Shown here piece by piece: positions 52,520-64,000 of a DNA stretch of 64,000 bases (position 1 is its first letter; the number at the start of each line of letters is the position of its first letter). This DNA comes from Streptomyces albireticuli. GTDB lineage: Bacteria > Actinomycetota > Actinomycetes > Streptomycetales > Streptomycetaceae. The position numbers and the translations under genes were made by a program. Location of the stretch: the NCBI RefSeq assembly GCF_021228125.1, contig NZ_JAJQQS010000005.1, positions 186,001-250,000 of the forward strand, written 5' to 3'. The notes under the pieces are model-generated. The model did no database searches. It worked only from the letters and a program-made list of their open reading frames with translations, and was not told the DNA's origin.

Positions 52520-52837
52520 TCAGGCTCCTTGGGCGTTGGGCTGGGTCTCGGGCTGCGCGGCGGGCCCCGTGAGGCGGTGCCCACCCAGTCGGCTCCTCAG
52601 CCGCTGGTGCCAGACCGGACGCTTCCGGGGAGGGACGTGGTCGACGCCACCGAGCGACCACGGGTTGCAGCGCAGGATGCGCCAGGCCGTCAGCGCCGTT
52701 CCTTTGACCGCGCCGTGCACGGAGATGGCCTTATAGCCATAGTGCGAGCACGACGGGTAGTACTTGCAGACCGGGCCCAGGAGTGGGCTGATGGTCCACT
52801 GGTAGAGCTTGATCAACCACAGCAGCGGATACTTCAC
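52520..52837 (-). CDS. yidD: Membrane protein insertion efficiency factor YidD
   Basis: 105 residues. [21 protein letters not shown] amphipathic N-terminus and the family signature [15 protein letters not shown]. YidD helps YidC insertion at the membrane. ATG 52837 overlaps the rnpA stop by 4 bp. Confidence 0.96.
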   Translation of the reverse strand: MKYPLLWLIKLYQWTISPLLGPVCKYYPSCSHYGYKAISVHGAVKGTALTAWRILRCNPWSLGGVDHVPPRKRPVWHQRLRSRLGGHRLTGPAAQPETQPNAQGA

Positions 52838-53268
52838 CGTGCGCTCCCTCCCGGGCCTCGGCCAGGGCTCCGGGGGGTGTCCCCCGGGGGACCGGAGTCG
52901 CGCGGCGCCCCTCCCAGCAGCCGCTGCAGCGCGGTGTCGAGATCACGGGCCAGCTGATCGTGGTCCGCCTCGCCCGCGCCGGGCAGGGCCCGTACGACCA
53001 CAAGGCTACCGGCGGGCAGCTGATCCAGCCGGTCACGCATCAGGTGGCGCAGCCTCCGCTTCACCAGATTGCGGACGACGGCGATGCCCACGGCCTTGCT
53101 CACGACGAAACCCGCACGCGCCTGGGGAAGAATCTCCCCAGGCGTGTGCGGGTCCGTGGAACCTGCGCGTAGGTGGACGACGAGGAGCGGGCGGCCGGCC
53201 CGGCGCCCTCGGCGAACCGCGGTCGCAAAGTCCTCGCGCCGCCTCAGCCGAGACTCGGAAGGCAGCAC
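52834..53268 (-). CDS. rnpA: Ribonuclease P protein component
   Basis: 144 residues. The RNR motif ([19 protein letters not shown]) and the N-terminal [19 protein letters not shown] are standard. It binds RNase P RNA for tRNA 5' processing. The GTG at 53268 gives the usual VLPSES N-terminus; upstream in-frame sequence is rejected as rpmH antisense-overlapping spacer. It is between rpmH and yidD. Confidence 0.95.
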   Translation of the reverse strand: MLPSESRLRRREDFATAVRRGRRAGRPLLVVHLRAGSTDPHTPGEILPQARAGFVVSKAVGIAVVRNLVKRRLRHLMRDRLDQLPAGSLVVVRALPGAGEADHDQLARDLDTALQRLLGGAPRDSGPPGDTPRSPGRGPGGSAR

Positions 53269-53293
53269 GTCATGGACCTTGACGTCAGGATGA

Positions 53294-53431
53294 TCAGGCC
53301 GACAGGCGGGCGCGACCCTTGCCACGGCGGGACGCGAGGATCGCGCGGCCGGCACGGGTGCGCATGCGCAGGCGGAAACCGTGGGTCTTCGCGCGACGAC
53401 GGTTGTTCGGCTGGAAGGTGCGCTTGCTCAC
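53294..53431 (-). CDS. rpmH: 50S ribosomal protein L34
   Basis: 45 residues, starting [19 protein letters not shown] and ending [13 protein letters not shown], a perfect L34. The start is GTG 53431. It is the first gene of the rpmH-rnpA-yidD-yidC-khpB-rsmG block and is divergent from dnaA, as in nearly all bacteria. Confidence 0.97.
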   Translation of the reverse strand: MSKRTFQPNNRRRAKTHGFRLRMRTRAGRAILASRRGKGRARLSA

Positions 53432-53857
53432 TCGGGGGCTCCAGAAATGAATCGTGTGATGGCGGGACATCGCCTGGCTGTCACCGTGCGCCCACGAGAA
53501 GCTCGCAATACGCCCGAGTGCACCGCTTCATGACCACCTCCCCGAAGGGGAAGCGGCCGTTGCCCATCGGAGGCAGGCGGCAGCAGCCATCGACAACTCG
53601 ACCTGGTCACGGTACGCGCGGCTACGCCATTCGGTCAAACCGGCAGTGCACCAGGGATACACCGTAGCGTCCCACAGGGCGGTGAGTCGCCACGCCCCAC
53701 CTCATGGCACATTTGTACACACCCTGTGGACAACGACTTGAACCACGCACCTCGCCCTGACTACCGTGGCTCAACTCCGAATCCTTCCCGACCGTCCCGA
53801 GAACCACACATTCGTGGGACTCCAGGGTTCCCCCCAGTGACTGAGAGAGCGTGCCCT
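53432..53857. promoter_or_regulatory. rpmH-dnaA divergent promoter region
   Basis: A 426-bp gap holding both promoters. TGTGGACAA at 53725-53733 is a perfect DnaA box (reverse strand), 125 bp before dnaA, and fits DnaA autoregulation. No separate gene is seen. Confidence 0.7.
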
Positions 53858-55828
53858 GTGGCTGACCTGCCCGCCGATCTTGCCGCAGTGTGGCCGCGCG
53901 TGCTCGAACAGCTCCTGGGCGAAGGCCGGGGCCAGGGCGTGGAGAGCAAGGACGAGCACTGGATCAAGCGGTGCCAGCCGCTCGCGCTGGTGGCCGACAC
54001 GGCCCTGCTCGCCGTGCCCAACGAATTCGCCAAGGGCGTCCTGGAGGGCCGGCTCGCCCCGATCGTCAGCGAGACGCTGAGCCGCGAGTGCGGCCGCCCC
54101 ATCCGGATCGCGATCACCGTCGACGAATCCGCCGGCGAGCCGCCCGCCGAGCGCCCCCAGGCGCCCCAGCAGCCGCGCTACGACGAGCCGGGCGGCGCCC
54201 ACCAGGGCCAGGGCCGCGACGCCTACGACCAGCGGGACGCGCGCGACGGCCGCGACGGATACGAGAGCTACGAGAACCACGGCGGCTACGACGGCCGGGA
54301 GAGCTACGGGCGCCAGGCCCCGGGCGACGACCTCCCGTCCGTACGCCCCGCCTACCCCGACTACCAGCAGCCCCGGAGCGAGCCGGGCGCCTGGCCCCGC
54401 CACTCCGGCCCGCCCGGCCCCGCGGCGGACCGCGGCGAGCGCGTCGAGCGCGGTGACAGGGGCGACAGGGGCGACAGGGGCGACCGCGGGGAACGCGGTG
54501 ACCGTGGGGAGCGGGGCGACTACGGCTGGCAGCAGCAGCGCCTCGGCGGCTTCCAGGACGGCGAGCGCGACCCGTACGCGACCCAGCACGGCTCCTCCTA
54601 CGAGCAGCAGTCGTACGAGCAGCCGCAGCCGGACTACCGCTCTCAGCCGGAGCGCCAGCCGTACGAGCCCCAGCAGCGCCGCGAGCTGCCCGACAGCCAC
54701 TCCCGCGGCGGCGGCCAGGGCGGGCGCCCCAAGCCCGGCGGTGCCCCCGGCCCGCTCGGCGCGCAGCCCGCGCCCGCGGCCGGCCCGGGTGAGCCGACGG
54801 CCCGTCTGAACCCGAAATACCTCTTCGACACGTTCGTCATCGGCGCGTCCAACCGCTTCGCGCACGCGGCGGCGGTCGCGGTCGCCGAGGCGCCGGCCAA
54901 GGCGTACAACCCCCTCTTCATCTACGGCGAGTCGGGGCTGGGGAAGACCCACCTGCTGCACGCCATCGGGCACTACGCGCGGAGCCTCTACCCGGGCACG
55001 CGCGTGCGCTACGTGAGCTCCGAGGAGTTCACCAACGAGTTCATCAACTCCATCCGCGACGGCAAGGCGGACGCGTTCCGCAAGCGCTACCGCGACATGG
55101 ACATCCTGCTGGTCGACGACATCCAGTTCCTGGCGAGCAAGGAGTCGACGCAGGAGGAGTTCTTCCACACCTTCAACACGCTCCACAACGCCAACAAGCA
55201 GATCGTGCTGTCCTCCGACCGGCCGCCCAAGCAGTTGGTGACCCTGGAGGACCGGCTGCGCAACCGCTTCGAGTGGGGCCTGATCACGGACGTCCAGCCG
55301 CCGGAGCTGGAGACGCGCATCGCGATCCTGCGCAAGAAGGCGGTCCAGGAGCAGCTGAACGCTCCGCCGGAGGTGCTGGAGTTCATCGCGTCCCGCATCT
55401 CGCGCAACATCCGTGAGCTGGAGGGCGCGCTGATCCGGGTGACGGCGTTCGCGAGCCTGAACCGCCAGCCGGTGGACCTCGGCCTCACCGAGATCGTCCT
55501 CAAGGACCTCATCCCGGGCGGCGAGGACGCCTCACCGGAGATCACCGCGCCGGCCATCATGGCGGCGACGGCCGACTACTTCGGGCACACCGTCGAGGAC
55601 CTTTGCGGAGCCTCGCGCAGCCGGGTGCTGGTGACGGCCCGGCAGATCGCCATGTACCTCTGCCGCGAGCTGACGGACCTGTCGCTGCCGAAGATCGGCG
55701 CGCAGTTCGGCGGCCGCGACCACACGACCGTGATGCACGCGGACCGCAAGATCCGCGCGCTGATGGCCGAGCGACGCTCGATCTACAACCAGGTGACGGA
55801 GCTGACCAACCGCATCAAGAACGGCTGA
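53858..55828 (+). CDS. dnaA: Chromosomal replication initiator protein DnaA
   Basis: 656 residues, the length of S. coelicolor DnaA. Domain I ([21 protein letters not shown]) is followed by a very long, Asp/Arg/Gln-rich domain II (about 100-310, with a [13 protein letters not shown] run), then the AAA+ domain III with Walker [10 protein letters not shown] at 357-365, and DNA-binding domain IV with its signature starting [16 protein letters not shown] near 602. The GTG at 53858 has GAGAGAG upstream. It binds the DnaA boxes in oriC next door and opens it for DnaB loading. Confidence 0.98.
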   Translation: MADLPADLAAVWPRVLEQLLGEGRGQGVESKDEHWIKRCQPLALVADTALLAVPNEFAKGVLEGRLAPIVSETLSRECGRPIRIAITVDESAGEPPAERPQAPQQPRYDEPGGAHQGQGRDAYDQRDARDGRDGYESYENHGGYDGRESYGRQAPGDDLPSVRPAYPDYQQPRSEPGAWPRHSGPPGPAADRGERVERGDRGDRGDRGDRGERGDRGERGDYGWQQQRLGGFQDGERDPYATQHGSSYEQQSYEQPQPDYRSQPERQPYEPQQRRELPDSHSRGGGQGGRPKPGGAPGPLGAQPAPAAGPGEPTARLNPKYLFDTFVIGASNRFAHAAAVAVAEAPAKAYNPLFIYGESGLGKTHLLHAIGHYARSLYPGTRVRYVSSEEFTNEFINSIRDGKADAFRKRYRDMDILLVDDIQFLASKESTQEEFFHTFNTLHNANKQIVLSSDRPPKQLVTLEDRLRNRFEWGLITDVQPPELETRIAILRKKAVQEQLNAPPEVLEFIASRISRNIRELEGALIRVTAFASLNRQPVDLGLTEIVLKDLIPGGEDASPEITAPAIMAATADYFGHTVEDLCGASRSRVLVTARQIAMYLCRELTDLSLPKIGAQFGGRDHTTVMHADRKIRALMAERRSIYNQVTELTNRIKNG

Positions 55829-56720
55829 CACAGACCGCGGAAGCACCGCTGAGGGCGCTTCGGGAGGCTTCCCGGAGCGCCTTTTCGCGGTCCTCCGGGC
55901 GGTCCGTGGACGATCCGTGGCCGGTCTGTGGCCGGTCCGTGGACGATCCGGAGGGCGCCGCGACCGCGGCCGGGCAGGAGCTCTGTTCGAATACGGAAGC
56001 CCGGCCGCCGGTTCTCCACAGATTTCCGGCCGACCGGCTGTCCACACCCTGGGGACGGCGAAGTTGTCCATAGGCTGTCCACAGCCCAGGCTGTTGATAG
56101 GCCATCAGGGGAGGTCAGCGGCGTGTGGATTTGTGGCTGACGGGATTCCACAGCCTGTGGACGACGGAATCACCCACAAGGCCCAGCGAAGGTTGTCCAC
56201 CGGCCACCCACAGGGAAGTGGATGTTGTACACAGCCTGTCCACACCCCTGTCCACTGTTCGGTAACGAAACACCCCCGCTCACCGGCTCGAGTGAAAGGC
56301 GTCACACGAAGTTGCCGGGTTGGGCTGTGGGGAACGTGGGTAAAACTGGGGACAGCCCTGGGGAGAAGTACCCCCTGCCTGTGCACGGGGTGTGCAGAAC
56401 TTTCCCCGGTCCACAGACCACCCCGCTTTTCCACCGCCGCCGCCCACAGGCCCGGTGGACAAAAAAATGGGTCTGACCTGGGCAAAGGCGGTTTTCCACC
56501 GTTTCCACAGGCCCTACTACTACGACCACAGAGATCTAGCGGGGAACTGGTTTCGAAGTGGGCCCTGTGCACAACTCGGCCGCGGGCCGCGCCACGCCCT
56601 CCGACCCGACTTGACCCCGAGACGCACGAGCTGTCAGCGGTGTGCGTCAGACTGGTCTCCGGCAAGCAGCCGACGAAGAAGCCAGCAGGGCGAGCCAGCA
56701 ACAAGCAGGAGGCGGTTCCG
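55829..56720. other. oriC, chromosomal origin of replication
   Basis: The 892-bp dnaA-dnaN gap is filled with DnaA-box-like 9-mers. Forward: TTCTCCACA 56012, CTGTCCACA 56038, TTGTCCATA 56064, CTGTCCACA 56075, TTGTCCACC 56193, TTGTACACA 56225, CTGTCCACA 56236, CTGTCCACT 56248, CGGTCCACA 56407, TTTTCCACC 56427 and 56492, GTTTCCACA 56501. Reverse: TGTGGACGA 56156, GGTGGACAA 56454, TGTGCACAA 56566. This gap is the known place of oriC in Streptomyces. The A-run at 56461-56467 is one of the few AT-rich spots. Confidence 0.93.
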
Positions 56721-57851
56721 GTGAAGATCCGGGTGGAGCGCGATGTACTCGCGGAGGCAGTGGCCTGGGCGGCCCGCAGCCTCCCGGCCCGTCCGCCGGT
56801 GCCCGTCCTCGCGGGCCTGCTGCTGAAGGCGGAGGACGGCTCCCTGAGCCTCTCCGGCTTCGACTACGAGGTCTCGGCCCGCGTCTCGGTCGACGCGGAC
56901 GTGGAGGAGGACGGCACCGTCCTCGTCTCCGGCCGGCTCCTCGCCGACATCTGCCGCGCGCTTCCCAACAGGCCTGTGGAGATCTCCACCGACGGCGTGC
57001 GCGTCACCGTCGTCTGCGGCTCCTCGCGATTCACACTCCACACCCTGCCTGTGGAGGAATACCCGGCGCTGCCGCAGATGCCGACGGCCACGGGCACCGT
57101 CCCGGGCGAGGTCTTCGCCGCCGCCGCCGCGCAGGTCGCCATCGCCGCCGGCCGTGACGACACGCTGCCGGTGCTCACCGGTGTCCGGATCGAGATCGAG
57201 GGCGACACCGTCACCCTGGCCTCCACCGACCGCTACCGCTTCGCGGTCCGCGAGTTCATGTGGAAGCCCGAGACGCCGGACATCTCCGCGGTCGCCCTGG
57301 TGCCCGCCAAGACGCTCCTGGACACCGCCAAGTCGCTCAGCGGCGGTGACACGGTCTCGATCGCCCTGTCCGGCTCCGGCGCGGGCGAGGGCCTCATCGG
57401 CTTCGAGGGCGCCGGCCGCCGCACCACCACGCGGCTGCTCGAGGGCGACCTGCCGAAGTACCGCACGCTCTTCCCGACGGAGTTCAACTCCATCGCCGTG
57501 ATCGAGACCGCCCCGTTCGTCGAGGCCGTCAAGCGCGTCGCCCTCGTCGCCGAGCGGAACACCCCGGTCCGGCTGAGCTTCGAGCAGGGTGTGCTCATCC
57601 TCGAGGCCGGCTCCAGCGACGACGCACAGGCTGTGGAGCGCGTCGACGCCCAGCTCGACGGCGACGACATCTCGATCGCCTTCAACCCCGGCTTCCTGCT
57701 GGAGGGCCTCTCCGCGATCGACTCCCCGGTCGCCCAGCTGTCCTTCACGACGTCCACCAAGCCCGCCCTGCTCAGCGGCCGGCCCGCGCTGGACGCCGAG
57801 GCGGACGACGCGTACAAGTACCTGATCATGCCGGTGCGGCTGTCGGGCTGA
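56721..57851 (+). CDS. dnaN: DNA polymerase III beta subunit (sliding clamp)
   Basis: 376 residues, normal length, with the three-domain clamp pattern (KIRVERDVLAEAVAWAARSL; VLTGVRIEIEGDTVTLASTDRYRFAVRE; and the C-terminal YKYLIMPVRLSG). The ring holds polymerase III on DNA and recruits RecF and others. The GTG at 56721 has AGGAGG upstream. It begins just after oriC and is followed by gnd, recF, dciA, gyrB and gyrA. Confidence 0.98.
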   Translation: MKIRVERDVLAEAVAWAARSLPARPPVPVLAGLLLKAEDGSLSLSGFDYEVSARVSVDADVEEDGTVLVSGRLLADICRALPNRPVEISTDGVRVTVVCGSSRFTLHTLPVEEYPALPQMPTATGTVPGEVFAAAAAQVAIAAGRDDTLPVLTGVRIEIEGDTVTLASTDRYRFAVREFMWKPETPDISAVALVPAKTLLDTAKSLSGGDTVSIALSGSGAGEGLIGFEGAGRRTTTRLLEGDLPKYRTLFPTEFNSIAVIETAPFVEAVKRVALVAERNTPVRLSFEQGVLILEAGSSDDAQAVERVDAQLDGDDISIAFNPGFLLEGLSAIDSPVAQLSFTTSTKPALLSGRPALDAEADDAYKYLIMPVRLSG

Positions 57852-58009
57852 TCCGTCCCGGAAGCGGCCGAAGCCGCCGGAAGGAGTGGGTCGGCTGTCC
57901 ACAGCCGGCCCACTCACCCGTTGAGCGGCTGAGCCCACAGCTGTGCACGGACCCTCGGGCGTAGGCTCGGACCCAGGCACGCACGCAATCAAGGCATAGA
58001 GGATCACCC

Positions 58010-58888
<879 letters not shown>

Positions 58889-58931
58889 GCACCACTCAGC
58901 AGGAAGAGCCGGGAGAGGTCGGCGCGCCCCC

Positions 58932-60056
58932 ATGCATGTATCGCATCTGTCGCTGGCCGACTTCCGCTCGTACGCCCGGGTCGAGGTCCCGCTCGACCCG
59001 GGCGTCACGGCCTTCGTGGGGCCGAACGGCCAGGGGAAGACCAACCTCGTCGAGGCCGTCGGCTATCTGGCGACGCTCGGCAGCCACCGGGTCTCCTCCG
59101 ACGCGCCCCTGGTGCGGATGGGCGCCGACCGCGCGATCGTCCGCGCCGCGGTCGTCCAGGGCGACCGGCAGCAGCTGATAGAGCTGGAGCTGAACCCGGG
59201 CCGCGCGAACCGGGCCCGGATCAACCGCTCCTCCCAGGTCAGACCCCGCGACGTCCTCGGCATCGTGCGGACGGTCCTGTTCGCCCCCGAGGACCTGGCC
59301 CTGGTCAAGGGCGACCCCGGAGAGCGCCGCCGCTTCCTGGACGAGCTGATCACCGCCCGCTCGCCGCGCATGGCGGGCGTGCGCTCCGACTACGACCGCG
59401 TCCTGAAGCAGCGCAACACCCTGCTGAAGAGCGCGGCCATGGCCCGCCGCCACGGTGGCCGCGGCCTGGACCTCTCCACCCTCGACATCTGGGACCAGCA
59501 CCTGGCCCGGGCCGGCGCGGAGCTGCTGGACCGCCGCCTCGACCTGATCGCCACCCTGCGGCCGCTGGCCGAGAAGGCGTACGAGCAGCTGGCCCCCGGC
59601 GGCGGCCCGGTCTCCTTCGAATACCGCGGGCCCGAGGCCCTGGCCGGGGCCCACACCCGCGAGGAGCTCTACGAAGCGCTGCTCACCGCCCTCGCCGAGG
59701 TCCGCAAGCAGGAGATCGAACGCGGGGTGACACTGGTCGGACCGCACCGCGACGAGCTGCTCCTCCAGCTCGGCCGGCTCCCCGCCAAGGGCTACGCGAG
59801 CCACGGCGAGTCCTGGTCGTACGCCCTGGCGCTGCGGCTGGCCTCGTACGAGCTGCTGCGCGCCGAGGGCAACGAACCGGTCCTCGTGCTCGACGACGTC
59901 TTCGCCGAGCTGGACGCCAGACGCCGGGAGCGGCTGGCCGAGCTGGTGGCCCCCGGCGAGCAGGTGCTGGTGACGGCCGCGGTCGACGACGACGTGCCGG
60001 ACGTCCTGGTGGGCGCGCGGTACGCGGTCTCGGAAGGCGTGGTGGAACGGCTGTGA
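58932..60056 (+). CDS. recF: DNA replication and repair protein RecF
   Basis: 374 residues. Walker [10 protein letters not shown] at 30-38, RecF signature [15 protein letters not shown] and Walker [12 protein letters not shown] near the C-terminus. This SMC-like ATPase helps RecOR load RecA at gaps. It overlaps dciA by 4 bp (GTGA). Confidence 0.97.
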   Translation: MHVSHLSLADFRSYARVEVPLDPGVTAFVGPNGQGKTNLVEAVGYLATLGSHRVSSDAPLVRMGADRAIVRAAVVQGDRQQLIELELNPGRANRARINRSSQVRPRDVLGIVRTVLFAPEDLALVKGDPGERRRFLDELITARSPRMAGVRSDYDRVLKQRNTLLKSAAMARRHGGRGLDLSTLDIWDQHLARAGAELLDRRLDLIATLRPLAEKAYEQLAPGGGPVSFEYRGPEALAGAHTREELYEALLTALAEVRKQEIERGVTLVGPHRDELLLQLGRLPAKGYASHGESWSYALALRLASYELLRAEGNEPVLVLDDVFAELDARRRERLAELVAPGEQVLVTAAVDDDVPDVLVGARYAVSEGVVERL

Positions 60057-60592
60057 GCGACGGCGAGAAGAACCCGAAGGCGCCCGCGACCCCGGAACCC
60101 TCAGGCGTCGACCTGGCGCGGGTGGCGCTGCGGGCCGCCAAGGAGCAGGCCCGGGCGCGCGGCAACGCCGCCCAGCAGAAGAAGCAGGCGCGCCGCGGCG
60201 GTCTGCGCTCGGGCGCGCGGGCGGACGGGCGCGACCCGCTGCCGCTGGGCGCCGCCATCAACCGGCTGATCACCGAGCGCGGCTGGGAGACGCCCGCGGC
60301 CGTCGGCGGTGTGATGGGCCGCTGGCCGCAGATGGTGGGGCCGGAGGTCGCCCTGCACTGCGAGCCGCAGAAGTACGACGAGGACGCGCGGGTGCTGACC
60401 GTGCAGTGCGACTCGACGGCCTGGGCGACCCAGCTGCGGCTGCTGGCCCCCCAGCTGGTGGCCCGGCTCAACGCCGACCTGGGCCAGGGCACCGTCAAGA
60501 TGATCAAGGTGCTGGGTCCGGGCGGCCCCGCCCGCCGGTACGGGCCGCTGCGCGCGCCCGGGAGCACGGGCCCCGGCGACACCTACGGATGA
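60053..60592 (+). CDS. dciA: DciA-type helicase loader (DUF721)
   Basis: 179 residues. An N-terminal polar part, then the DciA domain (about 75-160: [43 protein letters not shown], with [17 protein letters not shown]). DciA helps load the replicative helicase DnaB in bacteria lacking DnaC or DnaI, so it connects to dnaB in this window. Translationally coupled to recF. Confidence 0.93.
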   Translation: MSDGEKNPKAPATPEPSGVDLARVALRAAKEQARARGNAAQQKKQARRGGLRSGARADGRDPLPLGAAINRLITERGWETPAAVGGVMGRWPQMVGPEVALHCEPQKYDEDARVLTVQCDSTAWATQLRLLAPQLVARLNADLGQGTVKMIKVLGPGGPARRYGPLRAPGSTGPGDTYG

Positions 60593-63032
<2,440 letters not shown>

Positions 63033-63083
63033 GCCTGTCGGCCCACGAGAAACAGCCGCAGCGCGAAAGGACTTTGAACAGCA

Positions 63084-64000
63084 ATGGCCGACGAGACCCC
63101 TGAGACTCCCACCGCCCCCGTGCCCGAGGTGACGCCCGAGGGCGCGCCCGCCCCGCTGGAGGGCGTCGGGATGCGCGTCGAGCCCGTCGGGCTCGAGACG
63201 GAGATGCAGCGCTCGTACCTCGACTACGCGATGAGCGTGATCGTCTCGCGTGCGCTGCCCGATGTGCGGGACGGCCTCAAGCCCGTGCACCGCCGTGTGC
63301 TCTACGCGATGTACGACGGCGGCTACCGCCCCGAGAAGGGCTTCTACAAGTGCGCCCGCGTCGTCGGTGACGTCATGGGTACGTACCACCCGCACGGCGA
63401 CTCCTCGATCTACGACGCCCTGGTGCGCCTCGCCCAGCCCTGGTCGATGCGCATGCCGCTCGTCGACTCCAACGGCAACTTCGGTTCTCCGGGCAACGAC
63501 CCGGCCGCCGCCATGCGGTACACCGAGTGCAAGATGATCCCGCTGTCGATGGAGATGCTCCGGGACATCGACGAGGAGACCGTCGACTTCCAGGACAACT
63601 ACGACGGCCGCAACCAGGAGCCGACGGTCCTGCCGGCGCGCTTCCCGAACCTGCTGATCAACGGTTCGGCGGGCATCGCCGTCGGTATGGCCACCAACAT
63701 CCCGCCGCACAACCTCCGCGAGGTCGCCGAGGGTGCCCAGTGGTACCTGGCCAACCCGGAGGCGACCCCCGAGGAGCTCCTCGAGGCGCTGATCGAGCGG
63801 ATCAAGGGCCCCGACTTCCCGACCGGCGCCCTCGTGGTCGGCCGCAAGGGCATCGAGGACGCCTACCGCACCGGCCGCGGCTCGATCACCATGCGCGCGG
63901 TGGTCGAGGTCGAGGAGATCCAGAACCGTCAGTGCCTGGTGGTCACCGAGCTGCCCTACCAGGTCAACCCGGATAACCTCGCCCAGAAGATTGCCGATCT
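63084..64000 (+). CDS. gyrA: DNA gyrase subunit A (partial, cut by window end)
   Basis: The first ~305 residues of GyrA; the frame is open to the right edge. A ~25-residue extra N-terminus ([16 protein letters not shown]) precedes the winged-helix core with catalytic Tyr146 in AAAMRYTE. The quinolone-resistance region reads [11 protein letters not shown] with Ser107 and Asp111, the sensitive form. ATG 63084 lies 51 bp after gyrB, so both form an operon. Confidence 0.97.
   Translation, partial: MADETPETPTAPVPEVTPEGAPAPLEGVGMRVEPVGLETEMQRSYLDYAMSVIVSRALPDVRDGLKPVHRRVLYAMYDGGYRPEKGFYKCARVVGDVMGTYHPHGDSSIYDALVRLAQPWSMRMPLVDSNGNFGSPGNDPAAAMRYTECKMIPLSMEMLRDIDEETVDFQDNYDGRNQEPTVLPARFPNLLINGSAGIAVGMATNIPPHNLREVAEGAQWYLANPEATPEELLEALIERIKGPDFPTGALVVGRKGIEDAYRTGRGSITMRAVVEVEEIQNRQCLVVTELPYQVNPDNLAQKIAD

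Overview
This window is chromosomal DNA from a Streptomyces-like actinobacterium. The base composition is very GC-rich, and GTG starts are common. From about 19.3 kb to the right edge the gene order is the conserved Streptomyces origin region: dnaB, rplI-rpsR-ssb-rpsF, femX, a class A penicillin-binding protein, inositol-phosphate synthase, the CCA enzyme, murJ, sigM, trxBA, parAB, rsmG, khpB, yidC, yidD, rnpA, rpmH, dnaA, oriC, dnaN, gnd, recF, dciA, gyrB and gyrA. I saw no tRNA or rRNA gene, no insertion sequence, no integrase, no prophage and no CRISPR array. gyrA runs off the right edge.

Left part (1-19.3 kb): a looser set of accessory or housekeeping genes, several arranged as a regulator beside its likely target. 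They include small membrane proteins, a cupin, a LysR regulator, a NUDIX hydrolase, a flavohaemoglobin with a long disordered N-terminus, a HAD phosphatase, an HbpS-like protein, an MFS pump divergent from a MarR regulator, a TetR regulator with a C-terminal cysteine cluster, a class V aminotransferase, a serine hydrolase, a MerR-thioredoxin pair, an XRE regulator divergent from a quinone reductase-like flavoprotein, a PQQ-like lipoprotein, and an ArsR-like regulator divergent from a peptide deformylase. Short tandem repeats are frequent here, both between genes and at the 3' ends of coding regions.

Middle part (19.3-47 kb): replication, translation and envelope genes. dnaB has a cluster of DnaA-box-like sites upstream. 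The S6-SSB-S18-L9 operon is followed by envelope genes: FemX, an alanine racemase-like protein, a GT87 membrane protein and the PBP. A PadR regulator with its own palindrome precedes inositol-phosphate synthase. Then come an MFS protein, the CCA enzyme, a secreted DUF6049 protein, MurJ, a pseudokinase, SigM with its anti-sigma factor, and TrxB/TrxA with a sigma-R type promoter.

Right part (47-64 kb): chromosome segregation and replication initiation. parA and parB lie among nine parS or parS-like sites between 35.2 and 49.9 kb; several sit inside genes (read as Val-Ser-Arg-Glu-Thr) or inside terminator palindromes. The rnpA/rpmH block and dnaA are divergent. The 0.9 kb dnaA-dnaN gap is oriC, with about fifteen DnaA boxes of varying quality. 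No wholly new system is certain. The best leads are the ArsR-deformylase pair with twin operators, the overlapping MerR-thioredoxin (WCPPC) operon, the parS-centred terminator palindromes, and the DnaA-box cluster upstream of dnaB.
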